Source: CAZGOM01 sp964542875 (GTDB lineage: Bacteria; Planctomycetota; Phycisphaerae; Phycisphaerales; Phycisphaeraceae). From it: a stretch of 9,623 bases of DNA. The DNA is taken from positions 1 to 9,623 of the forward strand of contig CAZIWA010000173.1 in the NCBI GenBank assembly GCA_964542875.1, read 5' to 3'. A program made the position numbers and the translations under genes. This document shows positions 1-6,592 of the stretch, one piece after another (the first letter of the stretch is position 1; each line of letters begins with the position of its first letter). The notes below the pieces were generated by a model. The model saw only the letters and a list, made by a program, of their open reading frames with translations, was not told the DNA's origin and made no database searches.

Positions 1-1
1 G

Positions 2-1096
2 GGTTACAGCGTGGCGCTGGGGGCATTTGTGATCGGCGCGATCATTGCCGAGAGCAAGGACATCAAGAAGGTGGAGCACCTTGTGGAGCCTCTGCGCGAT
101 ATGTTCAGCGCGGTGTTTTTCGTGTCGATCGGGATGCTTATCGAGCCCAAGATGCTGGTGGAGCACATTTGGCCGATCCTGCTGATTACAGCGTGCGTGG
201 TGTGCTTTAAGGTGATTCCGTGCACGCTGGGTGCGATCGTGACGGGGAATCCGCCCCGGGAGAGCCTGCGGGTGGGGATGACGCTGGCGCAGATCGGTGA
301 ATTCTCATTCATCATTGCGACACTGGGTTTGACGCTGAAGAACCCGGCGGACCCGACGCAGCCGCTAATGGCGCCGTTTTTGTACCCCATCGCGGTGGCG
401 GTGTCTGCGTTGACGACGCTGTTTACGCCTTACCTGATCAAGGCGTCGGACCCGGTGGCGACGCAGATGGGGCGCGTGATGCCGCAGTGGGTGCTAAACC
501 TGTTTGCGCTGTACAACATGGCGGCATCGAAGTTCACGCTCAAGGGCGAGCGTGCGGCCATCGTGGGGATTTTCAGGCAGTTGTTCTGGAAGACGGGGTT
601 GAACATCCTGGCGGTGATTACGATTTTCCTGGGTTTCGGGTTTGTGGCGAACCTGCCGGAGTCGGTGGTGCCGGATGTGCTGTCGGCCAATGCGTTGTAC
701 AAGAACACGGTGCTGTGGAACACGATTTTGTGGATCGTGGCGGTGGTGATTTCACTGCCGTTTTTGATTGTGGCGTTTCAGAAGATCAAGGTTGCGAGCC
801 GGCTGATGGTGGAAGTGACACTGATGCATGGGCGCAATACGGAGTTCGTGAAGTCGATGGGGAGCGTGGTGGTGCATGTGATTCCGCTGATGTCACTGCT
901 GGGCTTTGGGATGATGCTGCTGCTTTTGAGCTCGGCGATTTTGCCCAATAAGGGGGTGCTGATCGTGCTCCTGGTGATGTTCGTGGGGATTGCGTTTGTG
1001 TTCCAGAAGGTGTTCATGAAGGCGCATGGGAGGCTGCAGCATGCGCTGATCGATGTGATGAGCACGCATGAGGGAGATGAGGGGAAGGGGCATTGA
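2..1096 (+). CDS. Cation/proton antiporter, CPA2 (Kef-type) family, 5'-truncated
   Basis: The frame is open from base 2 to the TGA at 1094-1096, so the gene starts outside the window and about 364 codons of its 3' part are present. The visible part begins with GYSVALGAFVIGAIIAES, a membrane helix typical of the Na+/H+ exchanger core of CPA2 antiporters. FVSIGMLIEP and MTLAQIGEFSFIIATLG (from about base 278) follow, and the second is a hallmark of this family. The core ends near residue 145. After a polar stretch come about four more hydrophobic segments (around bases 598-650, 700-780, 862-945 and 955-1010) and a short charged tail. No Rossmann-type RCK/TrkA-N domain, common at the C-terminus of Kef proteins, is seen. 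The likely role is exchange of K+ or Na+ for H+ across the inner membrane; the ion cannot be told from this part. A bidirectional terminator lies 62 bases after the stop. Confidence 0.88.
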   Translation, partial: GYSVALGAFVIGAIIAESKDIKKVEHLVEPLRDMFSAVFFVSIGMLIEPKMLVEHIWPILLITACVVCFKVIPCTLGAIVTGNPPRESLRVGMTLAQIGEFSFIIATLGLTLKNPADPTQPLMAPFLYPIAVAVSALTTLFTPYLIKASDPVATQMGRVMPQWVLNLFALYNMAASKFTLKGERAAIVGIFRQLFWKTGLNILAVITIFLGFGFVANLPESVVPDVLSANALYKNTVLWNTILWIVAVVISLPFLIVAFQKIKVASRLMVEVTLMHGRNTEFVKSMGSVVVHVIPLMSLLGFGMMLLLLSSAILPNKGVLIVLLVMFVGIAFVFQKVFMKAHGRLQHALIDVMSTHEGDEGKGH

Positions 1097-1097
1097 G

Positions 1098-1120
1098 GGA
1101 TGTGTGATTTGTAATTTGTG
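1098..1120. repeat. AT-rich repeat patch downstream of the antiporter gene
   Basis: GGATGTGT (1098-1105) and the overlapping TGATTTGTAATTT (1105-1117) start two bases after the antiporter stop codon. The first string recurs exactly at 2942-2949 after lipA and the second exactly at 7697-7709 after gap. Confidence 0.65.
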
Positions 1121-1157
1121 AAAGAGGGAGGATTGATGGGACCGGGTGATGAATTGA

Positions 1158-1200
1158 AAAGCCGGCGTGAACTTCGGGGTTCAGACCGGCTTTGGTTTAA
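1158..1200. terminator. Bidirectional intrinsic terminator between convergent genes
   Basis: The arms AAAGCCGG (1158-1165) and CCGGCTTT (1186-1193) pair perfectly. Inside them TGAAC (1168-1172) pairs with GTTCA (1179-1183) across a 2x2 internal loop, with a six-base loop at the tip. On the plus strand the stem runs into TTTGGTTT. On the minus strand it runs into TTTTC. The hairpin lies between the antiporter gene (+) and the YtxH-like gene (-), which end facing each other, so it can serve both. Confidence 0.85.
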
Positions 1201-1218
1201 GTGCTTAGGTTTAGGCGC

Positions 1219-1632
1219 TTAGGCGCGGCTTTGGCCGGCCATCTGGGGGGTGTTGGCCTGTTTGTTCTGGCCCTGCTGGTTTTGCTGGCCCTGCTGGTTT
1301 GCCTGGGCGTTCTTGTTCTGGTCGTTTTTATTATCGGCGTTGTTCTTGCCGGCGTCATTCTTGGCCTGGGCAGACTGGTTTTTGTCGTCCGTCTTGCCTT
1401 GGGCCTGCTGGCCGTTTTCGTCGGAGCTTTCGTTGTTTTCTTCTTCGTCCTGATCGGAGGCCCAACTGCCGAGGGTCTTTTTAATCTCGCCAGCCTTCTT
1501 GCCGATCATGGCGCGGGTTTCCTTGCCGGTGCGGGGGGCATAAAGGAGGGAAAGGCCGGCGCCCAGGAGGATGCCGATGCCAAGGGCGGTGTAGGTGCCA
1601 CACATCGGTTTGCTGTCGTTTGAGTCGCTCAT
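1219..1632 (-). CDS. YtxH-like small membrane-anchored protein with Asn/Gln-rich tail
   Basis: This 137-residue protein has three parts. Residues 1-10 are a short polar N-terminus. Residues about 13-32 form a glycine-rich hydrophobic segment (TALGIGILLGAGLSLLYAP) followed at once by RTGKETRAMIGKKAGEIKK. Hydrophobic glycine-rich helix, YAPRTGKETR, then an amphipathic basic helix is the signature of YtxH-type proteins (general stress and gas-vesicle-related annotations in other bacteria). From about residue 55 the protein is low-complexity, made almost entirely of D, E, N, Q, K, A and G, and is surely disordered. The family usually ends in a helical or coiled-coil region, so this long N/Q-rich tail is unusual. 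The ATG at 1630-1632 is preceded by only a weak Shine-Dalgarno (GAAAG, 8 bases away). The exact role of YtxH proteins is not settled; an envelope or stress role is inference. Confidence 0.82.
   Translation of the reverse strand: MSDSNDSKPMCGTYTALGIGILLGAGLSLLYAPRTGKETRAMIGKKAGEIKKTLGSWASDQDEEENNESSDENGQQAQGKTDDKNQSAQAKNDAGKNNADNKNDQNKNAQANQQGQQNQQGQNKQANTPQMAGQSRA
1267..1302. repeat. Two tandem 18-nt units inside the YtxH-like gene
   Basis: The units at 1267-1284 and 1285-1302 share 16 of 18 bases (CTGGCCCTGCTGGTT is common to both). On the coding (minus) strand they encode the QQGQ-N-QQGQ part of the disordered tail. This suggests the tail grows or shrinks by slippage. Confidence 0.8.
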
Positions 1633-1811
1633 GACTTAATCTTTCGAAAAAGAGGTTTTTTGAGGCCCGCGGACATTCCGAGGTGCCAGGGCATCGGTGA
1701 TGACTTTGGTCATTGACGATGGTTCATTAAAAGTAGTCGCGGTGTGGAGAGGCTGATAGAAGGAAAGGCCTGTTTTGTGTGGGCTGGATCGCCGGATGAA
1801 GCGTCGGGGAA

Positions 1812-1840
1812 CCCCTCATGGGGATGAGGGGGAGGGTTTT
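1812..1840. other. Inverted repeat with T-run, hairpin of unclear role
   Basis: CCCCTCAT (1812-1819) and ATGAGGGG (1824-1831) are perfectly complementary around a four-G loop. AGGG and a TTTT run (1837-1840) follow on the plus strand. It has the shape of a terminator, but no plus-strand gene ends upstream within this spacer. It could end an unseen small transcript or protect lipA from read-through. Confidence 0.4.
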
Positions 1841-1860
1841 AGGGGGCGGAGGGGAGTTAA

Positions 1861-1892
1861 CCACTAAGGCACAAAGACACGAAGATTTGAAG
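1861..1892. repeat. Four-unit degenerate 8-nt ladder ending in AAG
   Basis: Four consecutive octamers can be read without gaps: CCACTAAG, GCACAAAG, ACACGAAG and ATTTGAAG. Each ends in AAG and the first three share the pattern xCACxAAG. I recall strings of this kind as dispersed intergenic repeats in various environmental bacterial genomes, but that is memory, not a search. Confidence 0.65.
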
Positions 1893-1897
1893 ATGGG

Positions 1898-1930
1898 GAT
1901 GTCAGATGTATGGAGTTAGATGTCAGATGT
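1898..1930. repeat. 12-nt exact direct repeat GATGTCAGATGT
   Basis: GATGTCAGATGT occurs at 1898-1909 and again at 1919-1930, with start-to-start spacing of 21 bases, which is two helical turns. It lies about 95-125 bases upstream of lipA. The spacing could suit tandem protein-binding sites on one face of the DNA, or it may be a slipped intergenic repeat. Confidence 0.7.
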
Positions 1931-2011
1931 TTTTAGAGAAGAATTCAGAGGATGATGCACGCAACCCCGTAACGTTGGTGAAAGGGGGATGGGGTTGGCG
2001 GGATTTACGGC

Positions 2012-2017
2012 TATAAT
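2012..2017 (+). promoter_or_regulatory. Consensus -10 box (TATAAT) abutting the lipA start codon
   Basis: TATAAT at 2012-2017 is a perfect sigma-70-type -10 hexamer. The usual six-base discriminator after it (2018-2023) would place transcription start at base 2024, the A of the lipA ATG. No good -35 hexamer is found 15-18 bases upstream, which weakens the call. Confidence 0.45.
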
Positions 2018-2023
2018 TCGCGC

Positions 2024-2935
2024 ATGAAAGTATCCCTGTCGGATCGTATTTTGAGCGCATCGGGGCATGAGTTCCACAAGCGCAAGAAGCCGGATTGGCT
2101 TCGGAGCAAGCTGCCGGGTGGGCCGGGGTATCAGCGGCTGCGTGGGATTATCGATGAGCACCGGCTGCATACGGTGTGCGAGAGCGCCAAGTGCCCCAAC
2201 ATGGGGGAGTGCTGGTCCCGCGGGACGGCAACGATCATGATTCTGGGGGATGTGTGCACGCGGAGCTGCGGGTTTTGCCATATTGCGACGGGGCGGCCGC
2301 CTGTGCTGGACCTGGATGAGCCAAGGCGCGTGGCGGAGACGGCGGCGCTGCTGAACCTGAAGCACATGGTGATCACCAGCGTGAATCGGGACGAACTGCC
2401 TGACGGGGGCGCGGCGGTGTGGGCGGAAACGATCATGCGGGTGCGTGAGGCGAGCCCGGGGACGAGCATTGAGGTGCTGATTCCCGATTTTTGCGGGGAT
2501 TGGGATGCGCTGGATCTGGTGCTGGAGGAGATGCCGGACATTTTGAACCACAATATGGAGTCGGTGAAACGGCTTTATTCGGTGGTGCGGCCTCAGGCGA
2601 AGTATTTGAGGTCCATTGAGTTGCTTAAGAGGGCCAAAGAGGCGGGGCTGACGACCAAAACGGGGATCATGCTGGGGATTGGCGAGGAGCAGGCGGAGAT
2701 TGAGGAATTGATGCATGACGTGGTGGACGGGTCGGGGTGCGATATTTTGACGATTGGTCAATATCTGCAGCCTACGCGGGACCATTTGCCGATCAGCCGG
2801 TGGGTGCTGCCGGAGGAGTTTGCCCGGTGGAAGGCGCGCGGCGAGGAGATCGGGTTTAAGCATGTGGAATCTGGCCCGCTGGTACGGTCGAGTTATCACG
2901 CGGATGAGCAGGTGGAGAGCCTGAGGAGAGAGTGA
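2024..2935 (+). CDS. lipA: Lipoyl synthase (radical SAM)
   Basis: LipA inserts two sulfur atoms into the octanoyl group on lipoyl carrier domains (E2 subunits, glycine cleavage H protein), using S-adenosylmethionine and two 4Fe-4S clusters. The 303-residue length is normal. The auxiliary, sulfur-donating cluster ligands are C52, C57 and C63 (CESAKCPNMGECW). The radical-SAM ligands are C78, C82 and C85 (CTRSCGFC). The conserved RSSYHA motif, whose serine ligates the auxiliary cluster, is at about residues 288-293. NHNMESV and the KTGIMLG stretch also fit the family. ATG 2024 is the first possible start after an in-frame stop at 1979. No Shine-Dalgarno stands in front of it; a TATAAT box lies there instead, hinting at a leaderless mRNA. 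No lipB or other lipoate gene is adjacent. Confidence 0.97.
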   Translation: MKVSLSDRILSASGHEFHKRKKPDWLRSKLPGGPGYQRLRGIIDEHRLHTVCESAKCPNMGECWSRGTATIMILGDVCTRSCGFCHIATGRPPVLDLDEPRRVAETAALLNLKHMVITSVNRDELPDGGAAVWAETIMRVREASPGTSIEVLIPDFCGDWDALDLVLEEMPDILNHNMESVKRLYSVVRPQAKYLRSIELLKRAKEAGLTTKTGIMLGIGEEQAEIEELMHDVVDGSGCDILTIGQYLQPTRDHLPISRWVLPEEFARWKARGEEIGFKHVESGPLVRSSYHADEQVESLRRE

Positions 2936-2941
2936 GGGGGA

Positions 2942-2985
2942 GGATGTGTAATTTGAAATTTGAAATTTATTGAATTGTGAATTGA
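2942..2985. repeat. AT-rich AATTTGAAATTTG-type repeat patch
   Basis: Starting seven bases after the lipA stop, GGATGTGT is followed by overlapping AATTTGA units (AATTTGAAATTTGAAATTT at 2950-2968) and then variants ATTGAATTGTGAATTGA. It is sharply AT-rich in a GC-rich region. Related patches follow the antiporter gene (1098-1120) and gap (7680-7711). It shares TTGAAATTTAT exactly with the latter and GGATGTGT exactly with the former. Confidence 0.7.
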
Positions 2986-3180
2986 GGAAGGAAACGGCGG
3001 AATCGTTGAAGGGCCAGGGGGGGGAGTTTTTCTGCGACCATTGAACGGGCTTGTGCTCCGATGGGCGAAGAAAGCACGTGATGGACGCGAGGAAGTCTCA
3101 AACGACTTTGTAATAGCTAGAAACTCGGTTCTTCTTTGGTTTTCGGGTGTTCTCTGGGTTGGGAATGGGCATCGGGGAAT

Positions 3181-3203
3181 CCCCTAGTTTGCGAAACTAG
3201 GGG
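3181..3203. promoter_or_regulatory. Perfect 10-bp inverted repeat (operator or RNA hairpin)
   Basis: The arms CCCCTAGTTT (3181-3190) and AAACTAGGGG (3194-3203) match perfectly around GCG. Just upstream GGGG at 3174-3177 could compete for the same CCCC, giving an alternative small hairpin. No T-run follows, so it is a poor terminator. It may be a dyad operator or a 5'-leader hairpin for the TPR gene, whose ATG lies about 130 bases downstream. Confidence 0.5.
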
Positions 3204-3330
3204 GGTGTGGGGTGGCGTTTGGTGAAAGTTGCATTATGTTTTGGTAGAGGGAGTTATGGATCGGAGTTGCGGGCGGCCCGCAGGTCTGGTCATAACAAGC
3301 TTATATGTTGTCCATATGAAAGGGAGTCGA

Positions 3331-6123
3331 ATGCGCAAGGGGATTGGCCAGAGTCGTTATTGGGTGCTTTCGACAATGGTTCTGACCGGCGCGGTGATGG
3401 GGGGCGGTGAGGCTTGGGGACAGGGGGCGGTGGATGCTGCGACGCCGGCTGCTGCGGCTGAAAATACGGGCGTAAAAGTGTTGGATGCGCCGGGGCCCGA
3501 TGGGGTGAACCTGGCGGAAGATGTTGCGCTGGATAAACAGATCAAGGAAGCGGCAGGCATTAAGACGCTGCTTGGGGCGCATGATGGGAATGGTGCGCGG
3601 AAGCTGGCGGATCAGATCATCGCCGATAATCCCAAACGGCCGGAAGCCTACCTGGTACGGGCGGAGCTCAACGCGATGTTTAATGCGTTGACGGACGCAA
3701 AGAAGGACATCGACAAAGCGTTGGAGCTGGATCCGGATAATGCCAGGGGCAATGCGATGTCGGCATTGCTGATGGCGCGCGGGGGGGATATGTCAGGGGC
3801 GCTGGAGAAGGCCGATAAGGCGCTTAAGAAGAACCCCAACAGCGCGTCGCTGCTGACGGTGAAAGCGGACATCCTGGGAAGCCGCCAGGATGGACCGGGG
3901 ATGATCGCACTGCTCAAAGGGCCGGCGGCGACGCTGAAGGACCCGGAAGGGGCGTCGGTGATCAATGCGAAGCTGGCGCAGGCGCTGGGGGTGCAAAAGC
4001 AGTTTCCTGAGGCGTTGAAGGCGATTGATAAGACCATTCTTCTGCGGCCGGGTGATCCGCAGGCGCTGGTGATCAAGGCACAGATCCTGGAGGCGTCCGG
4101 GGATGTGCTGGGGGCGTATAACGCGTTTAGTTCGGTGAAGAGCAAGCCGGGCCCGCTGGCCGCCAATGCGCAGTTCATGACGCAACTGGATGCGAAAATC
4201 AAACAGATGGAGCCGGAGGCCAAGAAGATCAAGAACCAGCGGCAGGCCGAGGCGCAGGCCAAGAGCCTGAACCAGGAGCTGGAGGCAATCAAGCAGGACC
4301 GGGCCAAGGCGGTGCAGGTGATGGAGGCGTATCAGAAGGCCCCCGGCAACACGCAGGCGCGCGATGCGGCGGCGGCGTACATGCTGGAGCGCACGCTGGC
4401 CAAGCCGCTGGGATCAGAGGGCGAGTTGATCAAAATGCATTCGACGGAGAAGTCTGCGAATGCGAAGGACACTGCGCCGCCGGACGCGATCGAAGCACGC
4501 AAAAAGATTTGGGCGGCACTTGAGGCGGACAAGTCGATCTATGACGGTTTCTATTCGGAAAAGACCGCAGATTCGCTTCGGAAGCTGGAAGAACTGATCA
4601 AGATCTATCCGGATGTGCAGTCATTGAACATGATCTCGCAGATGAAGTTCGGCGAGAAGAAATACAAAGAAGCCAAGGATTACGCGGTGTTGGCGGCCGG
4701 GATGGCGGCGCTGGAGGACTATCAGCTTCCTCTGGACGACAGCGAGGAAAAGACGTATTTCGGCGTGCCGCTGGATGCGCGGGAAGTGACTTACCGGCAC
4801 ATGGCACTGCAGGCCAAGCGGTTTGAGGACGGCGATCTGAATGACGTCGACAAGATTCTGGTGGAATACACCCAGGCACGTGAGAAGAAGGATTGGGTGA
4901 AGGTGTATGAAATCTATTACCTCAACAACGTGAAGCCCGGATGGTATGGGAACAAGAACCCGATGGGGCCGCGGGTGACGACGGGGCAATACAAGCTGAT
5001 TCCTGAGATGGAAGCGGCGATGGTGGCCAAAGGGCAGACGATTTTGAAGTCCGGGGATAAGGAAGCGCTCAAGAAACATCTTGAAATGCTGGAAAAGACC
5101 GCGCTGTTGAAGCAGGAGACGATGGAGTTCAAGCTCGCGGCGCAACAGGCGATCGGGAATGAAACGGCGATCATGCAGACGGTGACCAAGACGCTTGATC
5201 TGTATCCCTTCAGCGGCGCGGCGCGGCTGGTTTTGGGGCAGTCGTTTGAGAAGCAAACCAAGCCGACCGACGCGATGTATCACTACAATACGGGGGCCAA
5301 AGGCCTGCCGGCGCAAGGGCTTACGGGCGTGGCGCTGGACAATGCCAAGGCGCGCGACAGGATCGAAGCGATCGTGGGCAAGGAATGGATGAAGTCCTAC
5401 ACTTCGTTCATCGATGCCGAGCGCGCGATCGCGAACCTGGAAAAGCAGCGTCGGGCGATGGTCTACGCGGCGGTGACGCGCGTGCTGCCGCAGCACAGCA
5501 ACAAGCCGCTGCTTTACCTGCTGCGCGGGCAGGAAGGCTACAACCTGGCGATGTATGACGAATCCATTCAGGATTCCAAGAAGGCCGTGGAGCTCAACAA
5601 AGAAAATCTGTACATGGCCAATATCTACATCGGCGACGCCAACTATCAGCTCTCGCGAAAGTTTGATCTGCCCAAGGCCGATCAGAGCAAGTATTTGAGG
5701 CTTTCCGCTGAGGCGTACGGCATTGCCCTGGACAAGGCTCCCGACAAGGCCAACCAGGCGACCATCTTGTTTTCACGCGCGTCCCGGTACCGGGACCTGG
5801 AGGAAAACGATAAGGCGCTGGCGGACTTCAACAAGGCCAACGAGGTGTTTGACGACCGGGTGAGGAACAAGGCGTGGAGCTATTTTGAAGCGTCGAAGCT
5901 CAAGGAGAAGAAGGGGGATATCGAAGGGGCGCGTGTGGATGCGCAGAAGGCGGTGGAGATGTCGAAGATCTCCTGGACGGGGACGGGCAACAACGCTCCG
6001 CCGCGCGATTTTGGCCTGCGGGTGATCGCGCTGAGTACGGCGAAGACGCCGGCGACGGACAGAACGACGGTGGGAACCACTGTGGGAACGACGGGGGCCA
6101 AGACCACGACGCAGCCCAAGTAG
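3331..6123 (+). CDS. Secreted TPR-repeat / coiled-coil protein
   Basis: This 930-residue protein is predicted to be exported. The start is placed at ATG 3331 because AAAGGGAG ends four bases before it and because it gives a clean signal peptide: basic MRKGIGQSR, a hydrophobic core at residues 10-26, and a likely cleavage after AWG (28-30). Longer starts at 3229 (TTG) or 3316 would bury the signal and lack a ribosome site. Residues about 79-272 hold TPR-type helical pairs (for example AYLVRAELNAMFNALTDAKK and ALEKADKALKKNPNSASLL). About 285-335 is a charged, Gln/Lys/Glu-rich probable coiled coil. A helical middle region of no recognised family follows, and a second TPR block spans about 621-880 (LLYLLRGQEGYNLAMYDESI, FSRASRYRDLEENDKALADF). 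The last 20 or so residues are Thr/Gly-rich (TTVGTTVGTTG). TPRs bind proteins, so a periplasmic scaffold or assembly role is inferred. The partner is unknown and no gene next to it suggests one. Confidence 0.88.
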   Translation: MRKGIGQSRYWVLSTMVLTGAVMGGGEAWGQGAVDAATPAAAAENTGVKVLDAPGPDGVNLAEDVALDKQIKEAAGIKTLLGAHDGNGARKLADQIIADNPKRPEAYLVRAELNAMFNALTDAKKDIDKALELDPDNARGNAMSALLMARGGDMSGALEKADKALKKNPNSASLLTVKADILGSRQDGPGMIALLKGPAATLKDPEGASVINAKLAQALGVQKQFPEALKAIDKTILLRPGDPQALVIKAQILEASGDVLGAYNAFSSVKSKPGPLAANAQFMTQLDAKIKQMEPEAKKIKNQRQAEAQAKSLNQELEAIKQDRAKAVQVMEAYQKAPGNTQARDAAAAYMLERTLAKPLGSEGELIKMHSTEKSANAKDTAPPDAIEARKKIWAALEADKSIYDGFYSEKTADSLRKLEELIKIYPDVQSLNMISQMKFGEKKYKEAKDYAVLAAGMAALEDYQLPLDDSEEKTYFGVPLDAREVTYRHMALQAKRFEDGDLNDVDKILVEYTQAREKKDWVKVYEIYYLNNVKPGWYGNKNPMGPRVTTGQYKLIPEMEAAMVAKGQTILKSGDKEALKKHLEMLEKTALLKQETMEFKLAAQQAIGNETAIMQTVTKTLDLYPFSGAARLVLGQSFEKQTKPTDAMYHYNTGAKGLPAQGLTGVALDNAKARDRIEAIVGKEWMKSYTSFIDAERAIANLEKQRRAMVYAAVTRVLPQHSNKPLLYLLRGQEGYNLAMYDESIQDSKKAVELNKENLYMANIYIGDANYQLSRKFDLPKADQSKYLRLSAEAYGIALDKAPDKANQATILFSRASRYRDLEENDKALADFNKANEVFDDRVRNKAWSYFEASKLKEKKGDIEGARVDAQKAVEMSKISWTGTGNNAPPRDFGLRVIALSTAKTPATDRTTVGTTVGTTGAKTTTQPK

Positions 6124-6592
6124 CGGGAGCCAGTCCGAACGGAGCCGTAACCGCGAGGTGATTCCAGTTCGAGTGATCGAGAAAAAGAATGATAGGACCG
6201 CGCTTTCAGCGCTTGCAGAGAAAGAAGAGAAAAGAATCAATCAAAGGGTTTGTGCCAGGCCTTACGCGCCAAGAAGCGCTGCGACCCCGGCTGTAAATAG
6301 GGACGGGCCTTTGGCCCTTAGGAAAAAGCGCAGGTTGAAGAGGAAGACATGTTCACGCGGACGAGAGCATGCCACCCAGAATTATTGGCTTTTGGGTATC
6401 AAAAAGGGCATGCGCCTGGGTTTTGAGCACTCGGGATCTTGGGGTGATTCATTGGGGAATCAACGGGATTCGGCCGGTGCGGTTTTGTGTCTCAGGTTTG
6501 ACGAAATTCCGCGTTTTTCTTAGAGTGGTTCGCTTAAATGTCGATGGGGATTTTCCCAGCGGCAAAGCAAAAACTACTACGCGGAGACGAGC
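6124..6592. other. Intergenic spacer and leader region upstream of gap
   Basis: This 469-base spacer contains the gap promoter near its right end. The rest holds inverted repeats: GGGCC/GGCCC at 6305-6317; a nested pair at 6367-6413 (GCATGCC with GGCATGC outside, CCCA with TGGG inside); and TGATTC/GAATCA at 6445-6462. No clear terminator for the TPR gene is seen. Open frames at 6158-6523 and 6369-6701 look spurious: they are Arg/Trp-rich, without family motifs, and the second runs into gap in another frame. A small structured RNA cannot be excluded. Confidence 0.6.
6498..6526 (+). promoter_or_regulatory. Sigma-70-type promoter of gap
   Basis: TTGACG (6498-6503) and TAGAGT (6521-6526) are separated by 17 bases. 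They match the consensus -35 and -10 hexamers at five of six and four of six positions. Transcription would start near 6533, giving a leader of about 60 bases that contains a short GGGA/TCCC hairpin and the gap ribosome site. Confidence 0.55.

Larger units (their letters stand above)
1633..2023. other. Divergent intergenic spacer between the YtxH-like gene and lipA
   Basis: This 391-base spacer lies between divergently transcribed genes, so it should hold both promoters. The only promoter element I can support is the -10 box next to lipA. It also contains a small dyad (ATGAC 1700-1704 and GTCAT 1709-1713), a GC-rich hairpin at 1812-1831, an 8-nt ladder at 1861-1892 and a 12-nt direct repeat at 1898-1930. 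I see no credible gene: open frames on either strand here lack family motifs, and the long minus-strand frame is antisense to lipA. Confidence 0.7.
2936..3330. other. Intergenic spacer between lipA and the TPR-protein gene
   Basis: This 395-base spacer has no credible gene. It begins with an AT-rich repeat patch (2942-2985). A small hairpin AAGTC/GACTT lies near 3092-3110. A perfect 10-bp inverted repeat is at 3181-3203, and a 15-base GC-rich odd palindrome (TGCGGGC-G-GCCCGCA) at 3268-3282. The final bases carry the ribosome-binding site of the TPR gene. The promoter must be here, but I see no hexamer pair good enough to call. The distance from promoter to ATG may be large, leaving room for a structured leader. 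Confidence 0.65.

Noticed and set aside
1916..2899. 327-codon open frame on the minus strand across lipA
   Set aside because: It is antisense to an unambiguous lipoyl synthase gene and is a low-information Pro/Arg/His/Leu-rich translation.
3267..3296. Possible promoter TTGCGG ... CATAAC before the TPR gene
   Set aside because: The hexamers match consensus poorly, and the -35 overlaps a GC palindrome. It is not strong enough to list as a promoter.
3229..3330. 34-codon N-terminal extension of the TPR protein from a TTG start
   Set aside because: It lacks a ribosome site and would place 34 residues in front of a clean signal peptide. ATG 3331 has AAAGGGAG at proper spacing.
4621..5496. 291-codon open frame on the minus strand within the TPR gene
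   Set aside because: It is the reverse shadow of a helix-rich gene with a clear signal peptide and ribosome site. Its Arg/His/Leu-rich product has no motif.
6158..6523. 121-codon open frame in the spacer before gap
   Set aside because: The product is Arg-rich without a hydrophobic core or motif, and there is no good ribosome site. The frame also covers the likely gap -35 and -10 boxes.
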